From Mojavia pulchra JT2-VF2 (lineage in GTDB: Bacteria > Cyanobacteriota > Cyanobacteriia > Cyanobacteriales > Nostocaceae): a stretch of 64,000 nt of DNA. The notes under the pieces were generated by a model. It had not been told where the DNA came from. It saw nothing but the letters and a program-made list of their open reading frames with translations, and did not search any database. Within the stretch, counting starts at the first letter, position 1. Each line of letters starts with the position of its first letter. The DNA is taken from positions 105,526 through 169,525 of the forward strand of contig JAHHHN010000013.1 of NCBI GenBank assembly GCA_019359325.1, in the 5' to 3' direction. Position numbers and translations under genes: made by a program. Positions 55,442-63,692 of the stretch are shown piece after piece.

Positions 55442-56701
55442 TTATTCTTTGAGCAGTAAATAATATAGTGAACCATTGCCGCCCATCACACCAGCGCGAT
55501 CGCCTGCTAATTTACCAGTTCCCATGAAATAATCTACCCTTCCAGGCCCTTTGATAGCACTACCTGTATCTTGATCAAGCACAAAGCGGCTCACCTTACG
55601 ATATTCTAAGCTACCAGCTTTAGTAGGATAGGGAATAGAAGTATAAACTAGCGCTAGCGCTCCTGGAGGCATGAGAGATTTATCTGTAGCAATAGAACGT
55701 TCTGCTGTGACTGGCACATGAATACTACCTGTGGCTGGTGTACCACTGGTTTCCTTGAAGAAAACAAATCGTTCCCAGCGCGGTAAATAATTATTTAACT
55801 CCTGGGGAGATTGTCGAAAATAACTAATTAAACGTGGCAGTGTTAATGATTCTAGTGGCAGCTTGCCGTCTTTTGCCAGTTCTTTGCCGATACTAGTCCA
55901 AGGATAATCAGTTCCACCTGCATAACCAACAGACGTTTTTTTACCATTAGTTAACTGAATTTGGGCGGAACCTTGGATATGTACCATGTATGCGTCTAGG
56001 CGATCGCGGAACCATAGCAGTTCTAAACCGTGCAGCTGGCTTTTATTCCCCAACAAACCATCTTTCCCTTCCAAATCAATGCGTTTTGGATGAGGTTTAG
56101 CCCATTTGTCAAAGTCTGCTGGTAAGCGATAAAGAGGATATTTATATACTGAAGTAGGTACACGGCTGGCAGTATAAATTGGCTCGTAGTAAGAGGTAAA
56201 TTTAACACTACCTTGGCCATCGTTACCCACTGACTTATAAAAGTCAAACTCTCGGCGGACAGCAGCTTGCAGTTGTGCTGGTGACTTAGATTGAACAACC
56301 AACTGACGGAAGCGCACCAAGCTCCGACGTACCCGATCCAGCGTAATGTCTTTAATTGGATATTGTTGATAAACGGCGATCGCTGCATTCTTTTGCAGGT
56401 AACGTAAACTGTGATCAATGGCTGCTAATAGTGCTTGGCGATCGCCGCGTTTACCCCTGCTACCCCAAATTTGCTCATCCCAACCCAAACAAGCATAGCT
56501 AGGGGTACAACCGCTTCCTAAGTCAGTAAGTTTAAGTGGCAGTTGTTGCTCAGGGTTGATTGGTGGTACTGGCAAAGGTATCCCAGGATTATTCTGTACT
56601 GGCGGTGCTAAATTAGGAACCTGAGCAATAGAGGGATAGAGCGTATTTACAGAAGCAATTCCTAGACTTAAGGAAAGCAAAGCAAGGGTTTTTCTCATCA
56701 T
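55442..56701 (-). CDS. mltA: Membrane-bound lytic murein transglycosylase A (MltA)
   Basis: The 419-residue exported protein has a signal peptide (about 1-27) and an MltA barrel (from about 140: VKFTSYYEP, YPLYRLP, a late LELLWFRDRLDAYMVHIQGSAQIQL) followed by the 3D domain with its Asp-rich motif (VLDQDTGSAIKGPGRVDYFMGTG). MltA cuts the glycan strands of peptidoglycan with formation of anhydro-muramic acid. The C-terminal Asp residues expected to be catalytic are present. It starts directly after the stop of the small upstream gene, so the two form an operon. Confidence 0.92.
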   Translation of the reverse strand: MMRKTLALLSLSLGIASVNTLYPSIAQVPNLAPPVQNNPGIPLPVPPINPEQQLPLKLTDLGSGCTPSYACLGWDEQIWGSRGKRGDRQALLAAIDHSLRYLQKNAAIAVYQQYPIKDITLDRVRRSLVRFRQLVVQSKSPAQLQAAVRREFDFYKSVGNDGQGSVKFTSYYEPIYTASRVPTSVYKYPLYRLPADFDKWAKPHPKRIDLEGKDGLLGNKSQLHGLELLWFRDRLDAYMVHIQGSAQIQLTNGKKTSVGYAGGTDYPWTSIGKELAKDGKLPLESLTLPRLISYFRQSPQELNNYLPRWERFVFFKETSGTPATGSIHVPVTAERSIATDKSLMPPGALALVYTSIPYPTKAGSLEYRKVSRFVLDQDTGSAIKGPGRVDYFMGTGKLAGDRAGVMGGNGSLYYLLLKE

Positions 56702-56956
56702 TTAATCGTATCTTTCAACACTAGAGCTAAAAACTGGTTCTACGCGGATGGCTACAATCCGAGATGGGCGTACTACCATGTACTCCCCTTGAATGTTCTT
56801 GATCGGCACACTGATAAAGTCATTAGAGGCAGACTTCGGCACAAGTTCGCCGCTGTACCACTTCTGAAACTCTTGAATAGTAGGAAAACGTACTTCTTCC
56901 CGATGACCACTTTCCAGTAGCAAGTGTACAGCGTATTCATTCGGTGTTCTAGGCAT
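56702..56956 (-). CDS. Small conserved protein upstream of mltA
   Basis: The 84-residue soluble protein (PRTPNEYAVHLLLESGHREEVRFPTI region, then a FQKWYSGEL helix and MVVRPSRIVAIRVEPVF) is a small beta-rich cyanobacterial protein of unknown function. Its TAA stop abuts the mltA ATG without a spare base, which implies coupled translation. Confidence 0.7.
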   Translation of the reverse strand: MPRTPNEYAVHLLLESGHREEVRFPTIQEFQKWYSGELVPKSASNDFISVPIKNIQGEYMVVRPSRIVAIRVEPVFSSSVERYD

Positions 56957-57491
56957 ATGGTTGAATCATTTGAAACACATTCAACCCATTGTTAACTACC
57001 AAACCCCAGAATGGAAAGGGGAAGTATACGGGAGCAGAGAAAGCTGTTCGGCAGAGTTTTGAATTAATAACTTATCACCCACTACTCCTAAATTCTGGAC
57101 TTTAACTTTTACTTTCGCCTATGACGGTTGCTTACCAGGGCACAGTTCCCGGAAATTGTTTTAGCAAAAAAAAATTAATATTACAAGCTAGGGCTGAATG
57201 TATAGCTTGGTAGTTTTAGTAGACCATATTTTTAGAAAATCTTTATAAAGAATAATGAAGTTACTGAGTTTGCTTATATTCCAATAAAAAATCCGCTTTT
57301 GCGGACTCTATTGGTGCAGCACTAACTGATTGCATCCCACTAATGGCATTAAGTTCGCTTTGAAGAAAGCCCAACCATATTTATAAATTCCCAGAAAACT
57401 TGCAAATAGAAGAGTTAAACTCCCTGATAGAAAAATATTTACTATATACTTATCATAAGTATAACGCTACTTGCAGGGTATAATAAGGAAC
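56957..57491. other. 0.54-kb interval with one terminator
   Basis: Apart from the terminator at 57281-57314 I see no structure. Promoters for the mltA operon probably lie near 56970-57100. Confidence 0.45.
57281..57314 (-). terminator. Rho-independent terminator (- strand)
   Basis: Read on the - strand, GTCCGC-AAAA-GCGGAT is followed by TTTTTATTGG, and the outer arms CCAATA/TATTGG extend the stem. It lies 178 bases past the stop of the coiled-coil/membrane protein gene at 57492. Confidence 0.85.
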
Positions 57492-57884
57492 TTAATGCTT
57501 ATAAATCAAAGTGAATAGATAAAAGCCAGCGACAGTAAAGATAAAGATAACAGTAGCCGAATATACTATTACTTCTTTCAAAAGAAATGATATCCAATCT
57601 TTTCTAAGTTCTTGTTTAAACTTGAGTTCTCGCAACTTACGCTCAAGCTCTGCATCTTCTTTTGACGCTAAACTAACGTAACGACTGGTATATATATCAT
57701 CAATAATTTCTTTTGTATTGTCTTTATCTTCCCAAGTATCAACATCAGCGACAAAACTGTCTAATGTATTATTATTCTGATTGGATACAATTTCTAAATT
57801 ATCTTTTTTGAGCTTCCCTATTTCTTTTTTGATCACTTTTTTGACAGTTTTAGCTATTAAAGCTTCTAATTTTTTTTCTGCCAT
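57492..57884 (-). CDS. Coiled-coil membrane protein carrying the W-E-D ... IY-x-SR motif
   Basis: The 130-residue protein has a Lys/Glu-rich helical N-terminus (AEKKLEALIAKTVKKVIKKE), an acidic linker, the motif DTWEDKDNTKEIIDDIYTSR (about 48-67), a second charged helix (about 74-95) and a single C-terminal membrane span (about 105-126). The motif closely matches the C-terminal tail of the vapB-like antitoxin at 61444-61800 and of the chimeric frame at 60362. Here it sits in a membrane-anchored protein without a DNA-binding domain. I do not recognise the family. Confidence 0.55.
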   Translation of the reverse strand: MAEKKLEALIAKTVKKVIKKEIGKLKKDNLEIVSNQNNNTLDSFVADVDTWEDKDNTKEIIDDIYTSRYVSLASKEDAELERKLRELKFKQELRKDWISFLLKEVIVYSATVIFIFTVAGFYLFTLIYKH

Positions 57885-57985
57885 GTGTTGTTAAAAGATT
57901 TTCTCGCATAGCCTTTATGCTTAAATCTTACTGGAACCGAATGCTGAAGAAATGAAGTTACGGCTACCAGAAGCAAATTTAATTA

Positions 57986-58396
57986 CTAACATACTTGGGT
58001 TGCCAATTTCGGAAAATCGTAGTAGCACTCTCCATAAGGTTTATTACGTCTATCATCCAAATCCATAATTGCCATTTCGGAGACTACAATTGCCATTTCG
58101 GAAACTACAATTGCTGTTTTTGATACTACAATTGCTATTTCGGAGACTACAATTGCTGTTTTTTATACTACAATTGCTATTTCGGAGGCTATAATTGCTG
58201 TTTTTGATACTACAATTGCCATTTCGGAGGCTATAATTGCTGTTTTTGATACTACAATTGCTATTTCGGAGACTACAATTGCTAATTGCGTTAATCTTGA
58301 AACAATTAATAGACGCAGACAGACGAGTAAAAACACAGATATAGTCGCAATTATGCGAGTAATTAAATCAACAAAACTACTCATCTCAGTCATCAA
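57986..58396 (-). pseudogene. Heptad-repeat reading frame with one internal stop
   Basis: From ATG 58396, after a membrane-type segment (LITRIIATISVFLLVCLRLLIV), the frame encodes a run of seven-residue units that mostly alternate acidic (SEIAIVV, SEMAIVV) and basic (SKTAIIA, SKTAIVV) versions. A TAA at 58163-58165 stands where the sister units have TCA, a one-base change; beyond it the same repeats continue in frame for five more units and a unique 30-residue tail to a TAG at 57986. The intact form would be 136 residues. Confidence 0.6.
58063..58290. repeat. 21-bp tandem repeat array
   Basis: About eleven 21-base units run head to tail, in two versions on the + strand: ACAATTGCTATTTCGGAGACT and ACAATTGCTGTTTTTGATACT. 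The unit length is a multiple of three, so the array keeps frame and encodes the heptads described for 57986-58396. Confidence 0.85.
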
Positions 58397-58441
58397 GGCA
58401 CTCCACTATCTTGAAAAAGAATGATTCAAGGAGTATCTCCG

Positions 58442-58870
58442 ATGACTGTGACAACTCGCGGTTCTGCTGCTGTAGATAAAGCCCAACGTCGCCTTGCCTT
58501 GCTAAAATCCATTAATGAGAATCTGGATTTAGGGCATGGATTAACGATTGAAGCCTATACTCGCCTAATTGATAATACACGTGCTGTTGTGGAAGCCCAT
58601 AATACGCTTTTATCTAATCTTGAAGAATCGCGTAAAACAGTAACCCAGATGGACAAAGCACTCTCAGAACTGTCTGAACGGATGCTGAGTGGAGTTGCAA
58701 CTGTCTATGGTAAAAACAGCATGGAATATTCTAAAGCAGGTGGTTCTAATCGCAAGCGGGGTAATCAAAAACTGACTTTGCAAGTTCCTCCAGCTGTAGA
58801 GGTTCCCAACGCTCAACCCGCCCCAACTGCAATTATCAAGGAGCCAACTAACGGACGAGCCAAGAATTAG
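58442..58870 (+). CDS. Conserved hypothetical helical protein
   Basis: The 142-residue protein has a helical core (about 10-85; GLTIEAYTRLIDNTRAVVEAHN and the ELSERMLSGVATVYGKNS block) and a disordered, basic/Pro-rich tail. I have seen this pattern as a multi-copy hypothetical family in Nostoc genomes. The ATG at 58442 follows AAGGAG by nine bases. It is divergent from the heptad-repeat frame, 45 bases away. No function can be given. Confidence 0.6.
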   Translation: MTVTTRGSAAVDKAQRRLALLKSINENLDLGHGLTIEAYTRLIDNTRAVVEAHNTLLSNLEESRKTVTQMDKALSELSERMLSGVATVYGKNSMEYSKAGGSNRKRGNQKLTLQVPPAVEVPNAQPAPTAIIKEPTNGRAKN

Positions 58871-59035
58871 TATTGAATATCTACATCATAAAGCGATCGC
58901 CTGTCGTGAAAGAGCGATCGCTTAATTCATCGAAATAATTACCAAACAATAGTAACCAAACTCGATGCAGTGATGTTTTGGTCACACGTCAATATTTTAA
59001 TACTTGGCATTTGGCTCAAAATACAGGACACAATT

Positions 59036-59296
59036 TCAGTTGTAAATTTCTCTCCGATGTCCAACTCGATCAATAAAAATAGTTTTTTTCTCAGTATCAA
59101 ACTCGTAAATAACCCTATAATCTCCAATTCTTAGTTTATAAAAACCGGATAAGTCAGCTGTGAGGGGTTGCGGTGTAATCTGGTCGAAATTTTCAGCCAG
59201 CCAATTAATCTTGTTCACAATTCTTTCACAGACAGCTTTTGTCAACTTTTCTAGATCAGCTAGCGCTTCTGGTTCATACTCAACTAAGTAAATCAT
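59036..59296 (-). CDS. RelE/ParE-family toxin
   Basis: The 86-residue protein fits the RelE/ParE fold: YLVEYEPEALADLEKL, a KINWLAENFDQITPQPLTADLSGFYKLRIGDYRVIYEF core and a final VGHRREIYN. RelE types cut mRNA on the ribosome and ParE types poison gyrase; the Arg/His pattern in RIGDYRVIYEF and GHRREIY favours a RelE-type nuclease. The ATG overlaps the antitoxin stop by four bases (ATGA), as is usual for toxin-antitoxin operons. A damaged copy lies at 60362-60772. Confidence 0.88.
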   Translation of the reverse strand: MIYLVEYEPEALADLEKLTKAVCERIVNKINWLAENFDQITPQPLTADLSGFYKLRIGDYRVIYEFDTEKKTIFIDRVGHRREIYN

Positions 59297-59511
59297 CCGT
59301 TCCCTAAACCCAGCCTTTGCATAACCTCTGCTGCGGGAATACCTTTAGAACCTGCTTCTCTGCGCTGCTGAATTGCTAATAGTTCTTGCTTAAAATTTTC
59401 CTTGACTGTTTGATTTTCATCTGGGTCTGCGAGAAGTTCTTCTATTGTTTCTCTAACAGTTTCTCGAATCAATGCTTTAAATTCATCAACGGTGAGATCG
59501 TTAACTTGCAT
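59293..59511 (-). CDS. Antitoxin of the RelE/ParE-type pair
   Basis: The 72-residue acidic protein (MQVNDLTVDEFKALIRETV, ELLADPDENQ, a basic RREAGSKGIPAAEVMQRLG end) precedes the toxin gene with a four-base overlap. It is a small helical antitoxin of the kind common in cyanobacteria. It differs from its duplicate at 60769-60987 by one residue (Lys to Arg near position 56). Confidence 0.82.
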   Translation of the reverse strand: MQVNDLTVDEFKALIRETVRETIEELLADPDENQTVKENFKQELLAIQQRREAGSKGIPAAEVMQRLGLGNG

Positions 59512-59846
59512 AGTGGTAATTTGATATAGGACTTATGTACAATTTTAGTCTATGCGTAATCATCGATGAGAAGTTATTAGTCTATAGGTAATAATTGATG
59601 AGAAGTTAAAGGTAAGTAGGTAGGCAGAAAAATTTATACAGCAGTTTGCAACTAAATAAGGTACACAATAAAGAACTCAAAAAAAGAAATTCTTCTGATT
59701 CCTCCTGTCTTCTGCCTCCTGCCTCAAACCCGTGGTCTTGTACTTCATACAAAATAAATATTATGGCATTTCAGATTTTATCTGGAATAACTCTGAAAAT
59801 TTTGAGTTCATCTGTTTGCAAGAAATTCATCAACTGTAATTTCTGC
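59512..59846. other. Interval between toxin-antitoxin modules
   Basis: Holds a CTGCCTCCTGCC heptamer repeat (59702-59727) and a GATGAGAAGTTA direct repeat (59566-59577 and 59597-59608). At its right end it contains the in-frame continuation of hicA beyond its amber codon (59808-59846). Confidence 0.5.
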
Positions 59847-60026
59847 CTATCGAATCAAACTCCTAAGTAAACCTGGCGCTAACTCTTGATGATTAGGAAT
59901 TGATAAGATTGGTTTAAATTCATGCCAAAGTATCATGTGGCTTCCAGTTTGATGATCTAATACATAACCAAACTTTTCAAAAATTTTGACAGCTTCCTTA
60001 CCGGAGATATTTGATAAACGTCCCAT
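59847..60026 (-). CDS. hicA: HicA-like toxin, truncated by an amber codon
   Basis: The frame from ATG 60026 encodes 59 residues of a HicA mRNA interferase: the GKEAVKIFEKFGYV helix, the catalytic His in GSHMIL, and a SIPNHQELAPGLLRSLIR end. HicA proteins normally continue IRQAGLTxDEF; here the codon after LIR is TAG, one base from CAG (Gln), and the next codons read AEITVDEFLANR before a TGA at 59808. So the last helix is lost. The ATG abuts the hicB stop. The toxin may be dead or weak. Confidence 0.75.
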   Translation of the reverse strand: MGRLSNISGKEAVKIFEKFGYVLDHQTGSHMILWHEFKPILSIPNHQELAPGLLRSLIR

Positions 60027-60245
60027 TTATACTACAACTTCTCTGATAAAAATTTGTGTTTCTTTAGCAATATAAGGTTTACCATGTTTAGCTTGTACAT
60101 GAAGATATCCTGTAATTGCATCTTTAATATTTTCAATTGCCTCATCCAATGTTTTACCTTCACTCACACAGCCTGGAAGTTCAGGAACTTCAGCGACATA
60201 ACCTTCGTATTCTTTATCAAATGTAAAAATTACCTGAAATTTCAT
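60027..60245 (-). CDS. hicB: HicB-like antitoxin
   Basis: The 72-residue protein is the partial RNase H fold of HicB: FQVIFTFDKEYEGYVAEVPELPGCVSEGKTLDEAIENIKDAI. There is no C-terminal DNA-binding domain, as in many short HicB proteins. It lies directly upstream of hicA (TAA followed at once by ATG), the antitoxin-first order often seen in cyanobacteria. Confidence 0.88.
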   Translation of the reverse strand: MKFQVIFTFDKEYEGYVAEVPELPGCVSEGKTLDEAIENIKDAITGYLHVQAKHGKPYIAKETQIFIREVVV

Positions 60246-60361
60246 AATAAATTAAGCTTGTATGGTTGAGTTTCTAAAATAAATATAACCCTCAAGAGGG
60301 TGATGTCTAACGACAAGCTACTGCTCGTCTACGCACTTTCTCAAATTATCTTATAAATAGT

Positions 60362-60772
60362 TCATCCAGTATAATTGCGATCGCTTACAGTCCGACTTGA
60401 ATATATATCATCAATAATTTCTTCTGCTGTGCGTGTGTCTTTCCAGCTTCCAAAGGTTTCTAAAAAAGCTTGTGGTGGATGGTTTGCTTGTGTTGATTCA
60501 ATTGATAAATCCTCTTGTTCTAGCTTCTGCGTCTCTTGTTGAAGCACCTTAAAAATAGTTTTTTTCTCAGAGTCAAACTCGTAAATGACTCGATAATCTC
60601 CAACTCTAAGTTTAAAAAAACCTGATAAGTTAGCAGTGAGGGGTTGCGGTGTAATCTGGTCGAAATTTTCAGCCAGCCAATTAATTTTGTTAACAATTCT
60701 TTCACAGACAGGTTTTGCCAACTTTTCTAGGTCAGCTAGCGCTTCTGGTTCTTACTCAACTCAGTAATTCAT
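60362..60772 (-). pseudogene. Damaged, chimeric duplicate of the RelE/ParE-type toxin
   Basis: The frame starts at ATG 60772, overlapping the antitoxin duplicate by four bases as in the intact pair, but codons 4 (TGA) and 7 (TAA) are stops where the intact copy has Leu and Tyr. After that it follows the toxin closely up to KKTIF, then switches to an unrelated 63-residue tail ending in the SWKDTRTAEEIIDDIYSSR motif. The toxin's last residues (VGHRREIYN) are replaced. It looks like a recombination between a toxin copy and the end of an antitoxin-type gene. Confidence 0.8.
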
Positions 60773-60987
60773 CCGTTCCCTAAACCCAGTCTTTGCATAA
60801 CCTCTGCTGCGGGAATACCTCTAGAACCTGCTTCTCTGCGCTGCTGGATTGCTAATAGTTCTTGTTTAAAATTTTCCTTGACTGTTTGATTTTCATCTGG
60901 GTCTGCGAGAAGTTCTTCTATGGTCTCTCTAACAGTTTCTCGAATCAATGCTTTAAATTCATCAACGGTGAGATCGTTAACTTGCAT
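60769..60987 (-). CDS. Duplicate antitoxin gene (orphan)
   Basis: The 72-residue product is identical to the antitoxin at 59293-59511 except for Arg in place of Lys near position 56, and the DNA differs at only a few positions. Its cognate toxin copy is broken, so it may act as an extra antidote to the intact toxin at 59036. Confidence 0.8.
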   Translation of the reverse strand: MQVNDLTVDEFKALIRETVRETIEELLADPDENQTVKENFKQELLAIQQRREAGSRGIPAAEVMQRLGLGNG

Positions 60988-61045
60988 AGTGGTAATTTGA
61001 TAGAAGCCTTATTTACCAATTTTAGTTTATGCGTAATCATTGTTT

Positions 61046-61447
61046 TTAAGGGAAAGTCCAGTTCTCTAGTTGTAACCCGGTGATACGACTGTAATGACGA
61101 GTGTTGTTAGTTACTAAAATATAATTTTCTGTCAACGCAACACTAGCAATTAGTAAGTCAAACTCAGTAATTGGTTGTCCTAGTCTGCGGAGTTCTGCTT
61201 TTAATTCTCCAAATTTTTTGAGAGCAGGGGTAGTTAAAGGTACAACGGGTAAATTTTGAATAAAGTCTTCTGCACGAGCTAAATTTTCCACTATTCGTTG
61301 AGAATTATAAGCACCAAAATATAACTCAGCAACTGTAATACTGCAAATATAAATTTGCTCCCATCCTATTTGCCTAACTTTAGTTCTGACTGAATTAATA
61401 TCTTTTATCCAATAAATACAAGTATCGGTATCAAGCAAATAAGTCAT
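61046..61447 (-). CDS. VapC-like PIN-domain toxin
   Basis: The 133-residue PIN-domain ribonuclease has the acidic site residues Asp6 (LLDTDTCIYW), Glu42 region (TVAELYFGA), and Asp96 region (ITEFDLLIASVAL), and ends with the TNNTRHYSRITGLQLENW block typical of the VapC/FitB group. Such enzymes cleave tRNA or rRNA. The ATG overlaps the upstream antitoxin stop by four bases. Confidence 0.9.
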   Translation of the reverse strand: MTYLLDTDTCIYWIKDINSVRTKVRQIGWEQIYICSITVAELYFGAYNSQRIVENLARAEDFIQNLPVVPLTTPALKKFGELKAELRRLGQPITEFDLLIASVALTENYILVTNNTRHYSRITGLQLENWTFP

Positions 61448-61800
61448 AGACTAATGTCACGGTTAGAAATAGTACGGCTATCATAAATCTCTTTGACTAT
61501 TTCCTCAGCAGTCCGTTCATCTTCCCACGGGCCAAACCTTTCCATAAATGTATCTAGTGGATGTGTTTTTGGCTGCTCAGATGAAAAAATGATCTCATTC
61601 GCTATCAGTTGGTTTGCTTCTGGGATTCCTAACTTTTTGGTTTCTTCTTTAGCTGTAACCATGACTTGCATCAATGTTATAGCCTGACGTACAACATCAC
61701 TTTTACTTGTGCCAATTTTTGTTGCCAGTTCTTCTAATATTTGATTAAGTTCTGGTGATAAATCTAGGTTCAAACGAACTATACCGTTAATATCATTCAT
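61444..61800 (-). CDS. VapB-like antitoxin with ribbon-helix-helix and W-E-D tail
   Basis: The 118-residue protein has an N-terminal ribbon-helix-helix DNA-binding part (IVRLNLDLSPELNQILEELA, then GTSKSDVVRQAITLMQ; about 7-50), a linker, and a C-terminal tail with FGPWEDERTAEEIVKEIYDS. The tail motif is shared with two other proteins in the last 7 kb. In vapBC-type pairs the C-terminal part of the antitoxin wraps the toxin, so the tail may be the toxin-binding element. Confidence 0.85.
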   Translation of the reverse strand: MNDINGIVRLNLDLSPELNQILEELATKIGTSKSDVVRQAITLMQVMVTAKEETKKLGIPEANQLIANEIIFSSEQPKTHPLDTFMERFGPWEDERTAEEIVKEIYDSRTISNRDISL

Positions 61801-61869
61801 GCTGTTATCCTTACAGGAATTTACATATATTATATTCGCAAATGTTAACGAAATAGTTCACGGCATATA

Positions 61870-61906
61870 CTTGCGATCGCTTACAGTCCGACTTAAATAT
61901 ATACAG
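61870..61906 (-). pseudogene. Fragment of the IY-x-SR antitoxin-type tail
   Basis: On the - strand the bases encode IYLSRTVSDRKYMP followed by TGA, nearly the same as the end of the chimeric frame at 60362 (IYSSRTVSDRNYTG). The + strand string TTGCGATCGCTTACAGTCC occurs at both places. No upstream coding part is left. Confidence 0.6.
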
Positions 61907-61940
61907 TTCGGTAACGGAATATTTCAGTATACATTCTTGC

Positions 61941-63692
61941 CTAAAAGCTAATGCCTAATAGCCCTCCCTCCTCATTCTCATCTGTAAGGCGAAGTCTCAC
62001 AAAAGAATCAAAATTAAAATCAAGTCCTAACTCTGAGCGTGGAACCATATCTGAATTTAAAGTACAGATATATTGAAAACCAAGCCTCCTTGACTCTCTA
62101 TCAGCTAGTTGTAAAGCAAGAGCTACTTGTCTCTCATCTACACCATCAAAAATTGTGCTGTCATGAATTAATATACGCGGTGAAGGGTCACGCTCTGACC
62201 AAAGTTGCGCTAACATTAAGTCATAACAAAATATTTTCATCTTATCGATACCTTCGCTACCATCACGTCTAATTTCTACTCGGAAATTAAAGCCATTGCT
62301 TCCTACATCAATAACAAGTGTTCCTGGTACGTCGTAAAGGAATCGAGAATTATTGCTGAATAAATTAATAGCACGTTCTGCTTGCTCATTCCTTTCTCCA
62401 TAGTCGCGGCGTGCGCGTTGTAGTAACTGTTCTTTTTCAATTTTTAAGGTACTTTTTTCCTCCTCAAATTGTTTTAATTCTTCGATGCGTTTATTAATCT
62501 CATTAAGATTAGCTACATTATCAAGATAAAGTTCTTGTAGCATTGTGTATTCTTCTAAAGCACCATGCGTCTTTAAGACTTCCAAAAGTTCAGCACGGTC
62601 TTCAGTTTTGTCTCTAATAAAACTTTGTCTATAAGCTATTTCCCTCCCAAGACGTTTAATTTCACTTGCTAGAAACTCCCGACGATTCTCTATAAGTCGG
62701 CTATGAAATGTTTCTACTTCTTCCAGTCTTCTAATTACTAAACCTGGTAATTCAATACCAGCATTTTCATAGATACGAACAACGTCTTCCGGTCTTGGTT
62801 CATCCTCTGAGTCAAGACTGGATTGATAAAACTCCAGTAATTTCTGTTCAATAATATTTTTATTCGTTGCTTCGTGAATTTGTGAGGTTAAACGGTTAAC
62901 CGTTGCTTCTAATTCATGGTATTGGGGGGCTACCCGAAAATTGTTAAGAGTTTCTTTTCTTTCACGTAGTTGTGCTTCTACCTGCACTTTTAAAGCTTCC
63001 AATTCACCTAGAGAACCAAAAATTCCAATTGCTACTCCAGCTTCTGTATCTTTTTTAAGTTTTTTAATATCTGCTATTAATTTCTGTTTATCCTTTAAAA
63101 GTTGTAGGTCTCTTGCCTCTTCCCAAGCAAGACCTAATAAAAAAGCATTATTAACTTGCTTATCCCATCCAGGTTGCTTTGGATGATGCTCGAATGGTGT
63201 AGAAAATGCGTCTCTTCCACGACGGATAAAATAAGAAATTAGTCCTCTAAAAGTAGGTTTATATTTCTTAGCTTCATTATCAATGGTTAATCCAAATGTT
63301 AGATTTCCCAAAACAGCCTTCCAGTCTTCCAAACTGAGAACTTTTTGATCTTCTTGTTCTCTTGGCTGAATAGGCCAGTTAGCAGTATCTCCATCAATTA
63401 GTACCTGAGTCCTATCGTCAGTATTTCTTGTAACAGTGATAACTTGATTTGCAAGTGTAAGCTCTAAACTAAAAGCCCAACCACGAAGAGTTCTAGAACC
63501 AAGCCCTTTGGCAGTTGGAATAGTGCCTCCAAGACAAAAGTGAATAATTTCAATGAGAGTAGATTTACCCAATCCATTACGAGAATCTCTTCTGCCAGAG
63601 TCTTCTGTGCGATCTGCTAAAACTACGTTAAAGCCAGGTCTAAACTCTACCGTTTTGAATGATGCACGATTACAACGAACAGCATGAATCAT
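61941..63692 (-). CDS. DUF2326-type SMC-like ATPase of an ABC-three-component (ABC-3C) system
   Basis: The 583-residue protein has a P-loop ATPase head split by long coiled coils, like SMC/Rad50. Walker A is RNGLGKSTLIE near 38-48, the coiled-coil part runs about 185-430, and the C-terminal part holds a Walker-B-type RILIHDSTIFDG followed by VDERQVALAL. DUF2326 proteins are the ABC ATPase of ABC-3C systems, proposed anti-phage or anti-element modules. The ATG at 63692 overlaps the upstream stop as TGATG; a GTG three codons earlier is possible. It is the last gene of the operon. Confidence 0.82.
   Translation of the reverse strand: MIHAVRCNRASFKTVEFRPGFNVVLADRTEDSGRRDSRNGLGKSTLIEIIHFCLGGTIPTAKGLGSRTLRGWAFSLELTLANQVITVTRNTDDRTQVLIDGDTANWPIQPREQEDQKVLSLEDWKAVLGNLTFGLTIDNEAKKYKPTFRGLISYFIRRGRDAFSTPFEHHPKQPGWDKQVNNAFLLGLAWEEARDLQLLKDKQKLIADIKKLKKDTEAGVAIGIFGSLGELEALKVQVEAQLRERKETLNNFRVAPQYHELEATVNRLTSQIHEATNKNIIEQKLLEFYQSSLDSEDEPRPEDVVRIYENAGIELPGLVIRRLEEVETFHSRLIENRREFLASEIKRLGREIAYRQSFIRDKTEDRAELLEVLKTHGALEEYTMLQELYLDNVANLNEINKRIEELKQFEEEKSTLKIEKEQLLQRARRDYGERNEQAERAINLFSNNSRFLYDVPGTLVIDVGSNGFNFRVEIRRDGSEGIDKMKIFCYDLMLAQLWSERDPSPRILIHDSTIFDGVDERQVALALQLADRESRRLGFQYICTLNSDMVPRSELGLDFNFDSFVRLRLTDENEEGGLLGISF

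Noticed and set aside
58063..58290. Repeat array considered as a CRISPR
   Set aside because: The 21-bp units are directly adjacent with no unique spacers, keep a reading frame, and no cas gene is present.
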